Shown in pieces: positions 56,097 to 64,000 of a stretch of DNA of 64,000 bases; positions within the stretch are counted from its first letter, which is position 1; each line of letters starts with the position of its first letter. The position numbers and the translations under genes were made by a program. The stretch is from contig NZ_PYJN01000022.1 in the NCBI RefSeq assembly GCF_003025035.1, positions 124,001-188,000 on the forward strand. Direction: 5' to 3'. Under the pieces are notes generated by a model. It was not told the DNA's origin. It was given only the letters and a program-made list of their open reading frames with translations, and did not search any database. The stretch comes from Rhizobium sp. SEMIA4064. Its GTDB lineage: Bacteria > Pseudomonadota > Alphaproteobacteria > Rhizobiales > Rhizobiaceae.

Positions 56097-56996
56097 CTAT
56101 CGTTCCGACGCGATTGCCGGATCGGCGGGCGCTGATTTCCTGACGGAAGGAAGCTGCTGCGCGCGTTGACTGAGCCAGACACTGCCGAGCACGATGGCAA
56201 TGCCCAGGATCTGAATCGGGCTGAGTTGCTGGTCCAGCACCCACCAGCCGAGGATCACCGCGGTCATCGGACTGAGAAAGCCGAGCGGCGAGACGACGGA
56301 TGGCTCCAGCCGCGACAGGCCGCGAAACCAGAGAATATAGGTGAGCGCCGCTCCAATGAGGCCGAGATAGGCAAAACCCAAGATATTGGCGGCAGTTGGA
56401 AAGGGAAGCGGCGGTTCCATCATCAGGGCGAAAGGCAGCAACAGCAAGCCGCCTGACGTCAATTGCCAAGCGGTGAAGGTGAGTGGCGAGACATCCGGCC
56501 GCCAGCGCCGGCTGAGCACAGTGCCGGTCGCCATGGAGACGGCACCGCCAACCCCAGCCGCAATGCCGAGAGGATCGAGCGCCGCCCGCGGCGTAAGGAT
56601 CAGGAAGGCGACGCCGACAATGCCTGCAAGGGCCGCCACAATGGAAAGGCCGCGGATCGGCGAGCCGAGCAAGAGCCGCGCGAGCACGATGACGATCAAC
56701 GGCTGTATGGCGCCGACGGTCGCCGCCACTCCGCCCGGCAACCGATAGGCCGAGATAAACAGCATCCACCAGAAGACGGAGAAATTCAGCGCCCCGAGGG
56801 CGAGCGACCTCGCCCACCAGATGCCATGCGGCAATCGCCGGACAATGGCGAGCAGAAGCAGCCCGGCGGGCAACGCACGCAACAAGGCGACCGTCAGTGG
56901 ATAGCCGGCCGGCAGAAGTTCCGTCGTTACCAGATAGGTGCTGCCCCATATTGCCGGCGAGACGGCGGTCAGTAACAGGTCGGAATTGCGCGTCAT
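56097..56996 (-). CDS. EamA/DMT-family transporter
   Basis: A 299-residue protein with ten membrane helices in two EamA halves: the first opens AVSPAIWGSTYLVTTELL, the second GVGGAVSMATGTVLSRRW. Short polar C-terminal tail. Members export amino acids, sugars or drugs; the substrate is unknown. The gene is divergent from a MarR regulator, and a shared 81-bp region contains two palindromic operator-like sites. Regulation by that MarR protein is inferred. Confidence 0.88.
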   Translation of the reverse strand: MTRNSDLLLTAVSPAIWGSTYLVTTELLPAGYPLTVALLRALPAGLLLLAIVRRLPHGIWWARSLALGALNFSVFWWMLFISAYRLPGGVAATVGAIQPLIVIVLARLLLGSPIRGLSIVAALAGIVGVAFLILTPRAALDPLGIAAGVGGAVSMATGTVLSRRWRPDVSPLTFTAWQLTSGGLLLLPFALMMEPPLPFPTAANILGFAYLGLIGAALTYILWFRGLSRLEPSVVSPLGFLSPMTAVILGWWVLDQQLSPIQILGIAIVLGSVWLSQRAQQLPSVRKSAPADPAIASER

Positions 56997-57012
56997 GTCA
57001 TACGTCCGAATT

Positions 57013-57055
57013 TATCTTGACCTCAAGGTAATTCAAAATATCTTGACGTCAAGAT
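57013..57055. promoter_or_regulatory. Two palindromic operators for the MarR/EamA pair
   Basis: Site 1 is CTTGACCTCAAG inside TATCTTGACCTCAAGGTA (57013-57030). Site 2 is the perfect 16-bp palindrome ATCTTGACGTCAAGAT (57040-57055). The centres are 26 bases apart, about two and a half turns. Both share CTTGA-N2-TCAAG. They lie between the divergent starts, so one MarR protein may control both genes. Confidence 0.75.
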
Positions 57056-57077
57056 TTTTCCATGGCGATGTCTCGGC

Positions 57078-57590
57078 ATGGATCGCATCGACAAGATTCT
57101 TGCCCAATGGAAAAGGGAACGGCCCGATCTCGACACCACTCCGATGGGATTGATCGGCCGCCTCGGAAACGTCGCCCACCATCTCGGCCGCGAGATGGAG
57201 AGGACTTTCGCGCAATTCGACTTGAATCGCGCAACCTTCGACGTGCTGGCGACCTTGCGCCGCTCGGGAGCGCCCTATGCTCTCTCACCCAGCGATCTCA
57301 TGGCCGCCATGATGGTTACCTCCGGCACCATGACCAACCGCATTGATCAACTGGAAAAAGCAGGTCTCGTTGCCCGTAGTACGAACCCCGAAGACGGCCG
57401 CAGCTTTCTGGTATCGCTGACCGAAAAAGGATTTGCGCTGATCGACAGCGCAGTGGCGGCCCATGTCGAGACACAGGCCCGTCTTGTCGCAGGTCTGTCA
57501 GAGGAAGAGAGAGCAGCGCTGAACGCTTTGCTCGGCAAATATTTGGCCGACCTCGAAACCCCTGCGCTGGAGAACTCCGCCGCAAACTGA
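57078..57590 (+). CDS. MarR-family transcriptional regulator
   Basis: A 170-residue MarR protein. The recognition region is DLMAAMMVTSGTMTNRIDQL, with the wing following as STNPEDGRSFLVSLTEKG. The N-terminal helical part (GRLGNVAHHLGREMERTF) forms the dimer. It is divergent from an EamA transporter and lies beside two palindromic operators (57013-57055), strong context for autoregulation and control of the transporter. The inducing ligand is unknown. Confidence 0.9.
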   Translation: MDRIDKILAQWKRERPDLDTTPMGLIGRLGNVAHHLGREMERTFAQFDLNRATFDVLATLRRSGAPYALSPSDLMAAMMVTSGTMTNRIDQLEKAGLVARSTNPEDGRSFLVSLTEKGFALIDSAVAAHVETQARLVAGLSEEERAALNALLGKYLADLETPALENSAAN

Positions 57591-57632
57591 ACCTCCGAAA
57601 AGTGGCCCGCAGATCACGGGCCACTTTCACGC

Positions 57633-58346
57633 TCAATATTCTTGTCGGGTCGGCCTGAACAGGATCTCGTTGATGTCAACGTCTTCCGGCTGGCTCATGG
57701 CAAACGCAACCATGCTCGCAAAGGAATCGGCGGGAATAGCAAGTTCATAGACCTTCCGGACACGCTCGGCGACGTCGGCTTCGGTGATGCTGTCGGGAAG
57801 TTCGGTTGCGACCGCACCGGGCGAGATAATGGTTGTCCGGATGTTGTAAGGTTTGACCTCCTGCCGCAGCCCCTCGGAGATCACCCGCACACCATGCTTC
57901 GTTGCGGCATAGACCGCTCCTCCCGGATTGACCTTGTGGCCGGCCACCGAGGACACGTTGATGATGTGACCGCTCTTCTGCGCCTTCATGTGGGGCAGCG
58001 CCGCGCCGATGCCGTAAAGTACGCCCTTGAGATTCACATCGATCATGCGATCCCAATCCTCAATCCTGCAGCGCTCCAGAGGGGAGTGCGGCATCAGCCC
58101 GGCATTGTTGATGATGACGTCGATGCGGCCGTGGAGCTTCACTGCATGATCGACGAGACGCTTGACCTGCTCGAACTGCGTCACATCAGTCTGCAGAACG
58201 GCTTGAGGATCCAGCGAAAGCTCTTCGGCAAGAGTCTTCAAGCGATCGAGACGACGAGCGCCGAGCGCCAGTTTCGCTCCGTCTTTCGCCAGACGGCGGG
58301 CAGCCGCCTCGCCGAGGCCACTGCTTGCTCCGGTGATGACAACCAC
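57633..58346 (-). CDS. SDR-family oxidoreductase, start probably frameshifted
   Basis: A 237-residue short-chain dehydrogenase from GTG 58346. [19 protein letters not shown] is the coenzyme motif, with [12 protein letters not shown], and the catalytic Ser (NVSSVAGHK) and [10 protein letters not shown]. The start is odd: a perfect ribosome site (AAAGGAAAAGCC) and ATG stand at 58369, but in the wrong frame by one base. Adding one base in the CAAAGG stretch would give [18 protein letters not shown], the usual SDR start. So this looks like a one-base deletion or assembly error. It ends the cupin-AKR-SDR cassette. Confidence 0.8.
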   Translation of the reverse strand: MVVITGASSGLGEAAARRLAKDGAKLALGARRLDRLKTLAEELSLDPQAVLQTDVTQFEQVKRLVDHAVKLHGRIDVIINNAGLMPHSPLERCRIEDWDRMIDVNLKGVLYGIGAALPHMKAQKSGHIINVSSVAGHKVNPGGAVYAATKHGVRVISEGLRQEVKPYNIRTTIISPGAVATELPDSITEADVAERVRKVYELAIPADSFASMVAFAMSQPEDVDINEILFRPTRQEY

Positions 58347-58396
58347 CTTGTCCGTGATGCCTTTGTCATGGCTTTTCCTTTCCGGGCGGCTTGCCC

Positions 58397-59795
<1,399 letters not shown>

Positions 59796-59918
59796 GATCT
59801 TTGTCCTTTATCGAAAGGCAGCACGATGAAGTCGGCTGCTGATGCTCGGAATTTAGGACGTGCGATTAGTCTCGATTAGATGGTAGAAGTGGCAAAGGCT
59901 TATGAGAAAGATTCATGA
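59796..59918. promoter_or_regulatory. Divergent promoter region between cupin and LysR genes
   Basis: The 123-bp gap holds a direct repeat TGCGATTAGT / CTCGATTAGA (59861-59880; CGATTAG repeated every ten bases). It is A/T rich near 59840-59900. LysR regulators usually bind such spacers and control the divergent gene, so the cupin-AKR-SDR cassette may be its target. No exact T-N11-A operator was assigned. Confidence 0.5.
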
Positions 59919-60812
59919 ATGCCGCGTCAGCCCATCAATGACCTGATTGCGTTCCTCGCCGTGGCGCGGGAACAGAGTTTCACCAAAGCAGCCGCAAAAC
60001 TCGGGGTTTCGCAATCGGCGCTCAGCCATACCATCCGGGGACTTGAGGCTCGTCTGGGGCTGAGGCTGCTAACGCGCACCACCCGCAGCGTCTCGCCGAC
60101 CGAAGCAGGCGAGCGATTGCTGGTGACCATAGGTCCCCGCTTCGACGAGATCGAAAATGAACTGGCCGCCCTCAGCGAATTTCGCGAAAAGCCGGCGGGC
60201 ACCATTCGCATCACCGCCGGCGAGCACGCGGCCGAAACCATCCTTTGGCCGGCCCTGGAACCATTGCTGCCGCAATACCCTGATGTCCATGTGGAGATTA
60301 TCGTCGACTATGGCCTGACCGATATCGTCGCCGAACGGTATGATGCCGGCGTTCGGCTGGGCGAACAGGTGGCGAGAGACATGATCGCGGTTCGCATCGG
60401 CCCGGACATGCGCATGGCCGCCGTCGGCGCTCCCGCATATTTTGAGAACAGGCCGAAACCCCTGACACCGCAGGATCTGACCGGTCACAATTGCATCAAT
60501 CTGCGCCTGCCGACCTATGGCGGCATCTACGCTTGGGAATTCGAGAAGGAAGGACGGGAGTTGAAGGTGCGGGTCGAAGGCCAGCTCGTGTTCAACAATA
60601 TCGCGCTCCGCCTGAATGCGGCCTTGGCAGGTTTGGGGTTGGCATATCTTCCAGAGGATGTCGTGCAGCCCTATCTTCACGACGGGCGGCTCGTCAGGGT
60701 TCTCGAGGATTGGTGCCCGCCATTTACCGGATACCACCTCTACTATCCAAGCAGGCGGCAGGCCTCACCGGCCTTCGCCCTGGTGGTCAATGCACTCCGC
60801 CGCCGCATTTGA
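59919..60812 (+). CDS. LysR-family transcriptional regulator
   Basis: A 297-residue regulator. The HTH (residues 1-60) is FLAVAREQSFTKAAAKLGVS and SQSALSHTIRGLEARLGLRLL. The substrate-binding domain follows, with EHAAETILWPALEPLLPQYP and VDYGLTDIVAERYDAGVRLG, typical of the group beside AKR and SDR genes. It is divergent from the cupin-AKR-SDR cassette. The effector is unknown. Confidence 0.92.
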   Translation: MPRQPINDLIAFLAVAREQSFTKAAAKLGVSQSALSHTIRGLEARLGLRLLTRTTRSVSPTEAGERLLVTIGPRFDEIENELAALSEFREKPAGTIRITAGEHAAETILWPALEPLLPQYPDVHVEIIVDYGLTDIVAERYDAGVRLGEQVARDMIAVRIGPDMRMAAVGAPAYFENRPKPLTPQDLTGHNCINLRLPTYGGIYAWEFEKEGRELKVRVEGQLVFNNIALRLNAALAGLGLAYLPEDVVQPYLHDGRLVRVLEDWCPPFTGYHLYYPSRRQASPAFALVVNALRRRI

Positions 60813-60909
60813 AGAGGTCGCGACTGCAAAGACGCAGAGCGGCCCGGAGTATTCGCTCCGGGCCTCCGAATATCAGGCGAAGAGGTAATCCCTCCACGAA
60901 CTCCGACGA

Positions 60910-61740
60910 TCAGAACGCTGCCTTCATCGGGTCCGGCCCGATGCGTCCGCCAGCCGAATCCAGCTTGGCGATTTCGGCGAGATCATCCGCATCAAGCTTG
61001 AAGTCGAACACCTTGAGGTTTTCTTCGATGCGGCTCGGTGTCACCGATTTCGGGATGACGATCAGCCCGTTGTCTATGTGCCATCGGATGATGATCTGAG
61101 CCGGCGTGCGGCCATGCTTGGCGGCGACCTTGCCGATGACGGCATTGCCGAGAAGCTGGCCCTGGCCGAGCGGGCTCCAGGACTCCGTCTTGATGCCGAG
61201 CTTGTCGTGCACCTCGCGCAGGGCTTTCTGCTGGAAGGTCGGATGTAGCTCGATCTGGTTCAACACCGGGGTGACGCCGGTCTCGCCGATGATGCGGTCC
61301 AGATGTTCCTTGCCGAAATTGGAAACGCCGATCGAGCGGGCACGGCCTTCTTCCTTGATGCGCAGGAAAGCCTTCCAGCTATCGAGATAGCGACCACGAT
61401 GCGGCGACGGCCAATGGATGAGATAGAGATCGACATAGTCGGTGCCGAGGCGCTTCAGGCTTTCATCGAATGCCCTCAGGGTCGAGTCGAAACCCTGGGC
61501 TTCGTTCCAGAGCTTGGTGGTCAGGAAGATATCCTTGCGGGCAACGCCGGACTGGCGCATGCCTTCGCCGACGCCATCTTCATTGGCATAGATGGCAGCC
61601 GTGTCGACATGGCGATAGCCGGCCTTCAGGGCCGTGCTGACAGCCATGGGCGCTACGTTTTCCGGCGTCTGCCAGACGCCAAGGCCGACCTGCGGAATGG
61701 CATTGCCGTCATTGAACGTGATTGTCGGTTGCGTGGTCAC
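60910..61740 (-). CDS. Aldo/keto reductase, 2,5-diketo-D-gluconate reductase-like
   Basis: A 276-residue AKR. The tetrad shows as HVDTAAIYANEDGVG (Asp, Tyr), FLTTKLWNEAQGF (Lys) and LYLIHWPSPHRGRY (His). The opening TFNDGNAIPQVGLGVWQT and the IPKSVTPSRIEENLKVFDF cofactor part match the DkgA-type AKR5 group. It may be activated by the same stress as the LysR-linked cassette, but this is inference from position. It has its own promoter. Confidence 0.9.
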   Translation of the reverse strand: MTTQPTITFNDGNAIPQVGLGVWQTPENVAPMAVSTALKAGYRHVDTAAIYANEDGVGEGMRQSGVARKDIFLTTKLWNEAQGFDSTLRAFDESLKRLGTDYVDLYLIHWPSPHRGRYLDSWKAFLRIKEEGRARSIGVSNFGKEHLDRIIGETGVTPVLNQIELHPTFQQKALREVHDKLGIKTESWSPLGQGQLLGNAVIGKVAAKHGRTPAQIIIRWHIDNGLIVIPKSVTPSRIEENLKVFDFKLDADDLAEIAKLDSAGGRIGPDPMKAAF

Positions 61741-61912
61741 GATAAGTCTCCAAGGAATGAGAGGTGGGTGGAGTGAAGGCGTGATTTAAATTCGCAAAGA
61801 AAAGGTTCCGGCCTCAGCCCGCGCGGGCGCACCGGTCGCAAACCTATATAGTGGGGAATGTCGGTATTTTAACCCCAGCCCACTACCCAGAATTTTAATC
61901 CCAGCCCACCGC

Positions 61913-62461
61913 TCAGAGAACCCGGATGATCGTCCCCTTGCGAAGCAGCGGAAGGATTCGCTGCATGTCGCGAAGATTGACTGCGACGCAGCCCGCCGTC
62001 GGCTCGTAGCCAGGCCTGATCAGATGAAAGAAGATTGCCGAGCCGCGATGGCGCCGGCGCGAGCGGATGTTCCAATCGAGCACGACGCAAATGTCGTAGA
62101 GCCCGTCACGCCGCAGCATCTCTTCATGGCTTGGCTTGAACGGCGCTTTGACGAGCCGGTTATAATTGGCGTCCTCTGGTTGGTCGCACCAGAGCATGTC
62201 CTTGCGAATACGCCGCATCTGCAAAGGCGTCTGAAGGAAGGGGATATGGTCGCCACGAATAAAGCCATAAAGCAGCTTCATCGCCGCAATCGGCGTTGCG
62301 CCATCCCCTTCCCGCTTAAGCACGCTGCGCCCCGATCGGCCGATCGCCGCCGGCACCGTCAGCGGCCCGATCTGCACCAAAGCGCGCGTGGGTTTCCCCG
62401 GCGCCGGACGGACGACGATTGTGGAAACGGCCCGCCTGCCGCCCGCCCTTGCTTTTTGCAT
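61913..62461 (-). CDS. L,D-transpeptidase-family protein (YkuD-like)
   Basis: A protein of about 182 residues. The catalytic motif is HLIRPGYEPTAGCVAVNLRDM, with His and Cys of the YkuD fold. The upstream half VQIGPLTVPAAIGRSG and DGATPIAAMKLLYGFIRGD are also typical. The N-terminus is basic with no signal peptide or membrane helix (MQKARAGGRRAVSTIVVRP), so export is unclear. The GTG at 62470 is an alternative start. L,D-transpeptidases crosslink peptidoglycan or attach lipoproteins in this class of bacteria; this member's role is unknown. Confidence 0.85.
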   Translation of the reverse strand: MQKARAGGRRAVSTIVVRPAPGKPTRALVQIGPLTVPAAIGRSGRSVLKREGDGATPIAAMKLLYGFIRGDHIPFLQTPLQMRRIRKDMLWCDQPEDANYNRLVKAPFKPSHEEMLRRDGLYDICVVLDWNIRSRRRHRGSAIFFHLIRPGYEPTAGCVAVNLRDMQRILPLLRKGTIIRVL

Positions 62462-62609
62462 TTTCCTCACATGTTTTTGCTTTGCGTGTGATTTCGTTTG
62501 AAATCATAGCAGTTTCAATTGGACGACCAAGCCTGGGCTGCCTCACGACTTGCTAAAAATGCAATTTGGCGTAGGACTTAAGAGGCAATAGAACGAGGAC
62601 CGCAACCGC

Positions 62610-63293
62610 ATGACCGCACGCACCATTCTGCTGGTGGATGATGACAACGACCTGCGTGAAATGCTGGTCGAGCAACTGTCCCTTTATGAGGAGTTCACGG
62701 TTCTGCAGGAGGCGACCGCCGGAAAGGGCGTCCAGGCCGCCCGTGGCGCTCCCGTCGATCTGTTGATCATGGATGTCGGCCTGCCCGATATGGATGGCCG
62801 CGAAGCTGTGAAGCTGCTGCGCAAGAACGGCTTCAAGGCTCCGATTATCATGCTCACGGGCCACGACACCGATTCCGACACCATTCTCGGCCTTGAAGCC
62901 GGCGCCAACGACTATGTCACCAAGCCCTTCCGTTTCGCCGTGCTGCTCGCCCGCATCCGCGCGCAACTGCGCCAGCACGAGCAGAGCGAGGACGCGACTT
63001 TCACGGTCGGCCGCTATCTCTTCAAGCCGAGCCAGAAGCTGCTGACCACGGAAGACGGCCAGAAGATCCGCCTGACGGAGAAGGAAGCGGCGATCATCCG
63101 CTATCTCTACCGCGCCGACCAGAAGGTCGTCACCCGCGACATCCTTCTCGAGGAGGTCTGGGGCTACAATTCCGGCGTCACCACCCACACGCTGGAAACC
63201 CATGTCTATCGCCTGCGCCAGAAGATCGAGCGCGATCCCTCCAACGCCGAAATCCTGGTGACGGAAAACGGCGGCTACAAGATCATTCCGTAG
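62610..63293 (+). CDS. OmpR-type response regulator
   Basis: A 227-residue regulator. The receiver (residues 5-120) has LLVDDDNDLREM, phosphoacceptor Asp in DLLIMDVGLPDMDGREAV and the switch Lys in ANDYVTKPFRFAV. The OmpR/PhoB winged helix (about 135-227) shows RLTEKEAAIIRYLYRADQKV and VWGYNSGVTTHTLETHVYRL, with the HTLETHVYRLRQKIE recognition helix. No kinase gene is adjacent. It could be an essential envelope regulator of the CenR kind, but I cannot tell by eye. A cyclic-nucleotide-domain gene follows nine bases after. Confidence 0.93.
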   Translation: MTARTILLVDDDNDLREMLVEQLSLYEEFTVLQEATAGKGVQAARGAPVDLLIMDVGLPDMDGREAVKLLRKNGFKAPIIMLTGHDTDSDTILGLEAGANDYVTKPFRFAVLLARIRAQLRQHEQSEDATFTVGRYLFKPSQKLLTTEDGQKIRLTEKEAAIIRYLYRADQKVVTRDILLEEVWGYNSGVTTHTLETHVYRLRQKIERDPSNAEILVTENGGYKIIP

Positions 63294-63302
63294 GCGATAG
63301 AG

Positions 63303-63758
63303 ATGGCGCTCAACGACGATATCCGTCTGCTGTCGCAATTGCCGCTGTTCCACGGCATGGGCGATGAGCCATTGCGGTTGATCGCCTTCGGCGCCGACCG
63401 CCGTCATGTCACGACCGGGCTTACTCTGTTCCGCGAAAAATCGCCGGCCGAATGCGCCTATGTCATCGCCCACGGCAGTTTCGAGCTGAGCACCCTTGAT
63501 GCTGACGGGCAACCGCATGTCGAGGCCACCGTGCACGCCGGTGCCATGCTCTCCGAGCTGGCGCTGGTGACGCTGGTGGAGCGCAAATATACCGCCGTGG
63601 CGCTGGAGGACTCCGATGTCATCCGCATCACACGCGCGCTGTTTCACCGGCTGATCGAGGAATATCCCGACGCCGGTCTGCTCATCCAAAACCGCGTCCG
63701 CGAAAATTTCGCCGTTCTCGCCAAGCAGGCCGCGGCGTTACTGCATCGCTTTTCCTGA
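63303..63758 (+). CDS. Stand-alone cyclic-nucleotide-binding-like protein
   Basis: A 151-residue protein made only of a Crp-type effector domain. LPLFHGMGDEPLRLIAFGAD, EKSPAECAYVIAHGSFELST and GAMLSELALVTLVERKYTAV outline the beta roll; the phosphate-binding cassette has the LSELAL stretch in place of GELAL...R. No HTH follows, so it is not a transcription factor. It is co-transcribed with the response regulator, whose stop is nine bases upstream. Ligand and partner are unknown. Confidence 0.85.
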   Translation: MALNDDIRLLSQLPLFHGMGDEPLRLIAFGADRRHVTTGLTLFREKSPAECAYVIAHGSFELSTLDADGQPHVEATVHAGAMLSELALVTLVERKYTAVALEDSDVIRITRALFHRLIEEYPDAGLLIQNRVRENFAVLAKQAAALLHRFS

Positions 63759-63794
63759 GACTCCGGCCTCGGCGATTGCGGAACCGGAGGCCGA

Positions 63795-63814
63795 CCCTCG
63801 TGGTTCGAGACTCC
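63795..63814. repeat. Short repeat matching the mosaic element at 37991-38010
   Basis: CCCTCGTGGTTCGAGACTCC matches 37991-38010 at 19 of 20 bases. A 13-bp direct repeat GAGACTCCGGCCT also lies around it (63757-63769 and 63807-63819, 50 bases apart). The stretch lies between the stop of the cyclic-nucleotide-like gene and the convergent exonuclease gene and looks like part of a rhizobial intergenic mosaic element. Confidence 0.5.
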
Positions 63815-63846
63815 GGCCTTTGGCCTGGCAGCTCTTGAATTCAGTC

Positions 63847-64000
63847 TCAGAGATTGAAATGCGCGGTCACCGGCACATGGTCGGACGGGCGGTCCCAGCC
63901 GCGCGCCGCTTTCAGGATTTCGATGCGCTGCAGATGCGGGCCGAGATCGGATGACGACCAGATGTGGTCGAGACGGCGACCGCGATCGGCCGCTTCCCAA
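63847..64000 (-). CDS. xthA: Exonuclease III, C-terminal part
   Basis: The end of an exonuclease III-type AP endonuclease, cut by the window edge. The 50 visible residues include RRLDHIWSSSDLGPHLQRI and the closing motif RPSDHVPVTAHFNL with the catalytic SDH triad of the family. It repairs apurinic sites and removes 3' blocks from DNA. The stop is TGA at 63847-63849. Confidence 0.9.
   Translation of the reverse strand, partial: WEAADRGRRLDHIWSSSDLGPHLQRIEILKAARGWDRPSDHVPVTAHFNL

Overview
This window reads as chromosomal backbone of an alphaproteobacterium of the order Hyphomicrobiales, most likely Rhizobium or a close relative. Four things point there: high-GC coding with strong G/C at third positions; rhizobial gene orders (hemC-hemD-mitofilin-hemY, ccmABCDG, dapF-mtaB-ftsY-yciB, ffh-chorismate mutase-rpsP-rimM-trmD); families common in this order (DUF2794, DUF2585, DUF1223, IalB, a YbhL-type BI-1 protein); and rhizobial-style short palindromic repeats between and even inside genes. 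I saw no tRNA, rRNA, CRISPR array, transposase, integrase or phage gene.

Layout. 1-5.3 kb: end of hemC, hemD, a Mic60-like membrane protein, HemY-like TPR protein, TerB protein and a glutamine amidotransferase. 5.3-8.7 kb (minus): FUSC/HlyD exporter pair and an MFS transporter. 8.8-17.6 kb: YggT, DUF167, ppa, GNAT, typA, M3 peptidase, LysE exporter, MarR, argG. 17.9-25.2 kb: SDR, second LysE exporter, two small hypothetical proteins, rlmN, ialB, YkvA, phhB, a low-molecular-weight phosphatase, thpR, tesA. 25.3-28.6 kb: YbbA/YbbP-type ABC pair divergent from tesA, then the BI-1 gene with a probable ybhL-type leader RNA. 29.7-34.7 kb: GNAT, DUF2794, DUF1223, acnA. 35-38 kb: cytochrome c maturation genes ccmA-B-C-D-G. 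38.2-43.2 kb (minus): DUF2585, yciB, ftsY, mtaB, dapF in a tight overlapping run. 43.4-44.1 kb: a small island that looks different from its surroundings, with a ribbon-helix-helix/RAMA-like gene. 44-52.5 kb: MBL hydrolase, ffh operon, ribosomal genes rpsP-rimM-trmD, then a VOC gene and an NCS1 transporter lying between trmD and rplS. 52.6-56 kb: ABC binding protein and permease, then leuC. 56-64 kb: accessory region with a DMT exporter/MarR pair, SDR-AKR-cupin cassette divergent from a LysR regulator, a second AKR, an L,D-transpeptidase, an orphan OmpR-type response regulator with a stand-alone cyclic-nucleotide-binding-like protein, and the end of an exonuclease III gene.

How the genes work together. 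Haem runs through the left half: hemC/hemD make uroporphyrinogen III and ccmABCDG export haem and prepare cytochrome c. The SRP pathway has both partners here (ftsY and ffh). Translation is represented by rpsP, rimM, trmD, rplS, rlmN, mtaB and typA.

The most interesting signals are non-coding or structural. They are a ~73-bp repeat present twice in opposite orientation inside the ftsY reading frame, a promoter-hairpin-terminator leader before ffh, the ybhL-type leader, a ppa terminator buried in the overlapping DUF167 gene, a palindromic repeat that supplies a gene's stop codon, a probable one-base deletion at the start of an SDR gene, paired palindromic MarR operators, and the RHH/RAMA-like gene. 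No wholly new multi-gene system is convincingly visible.
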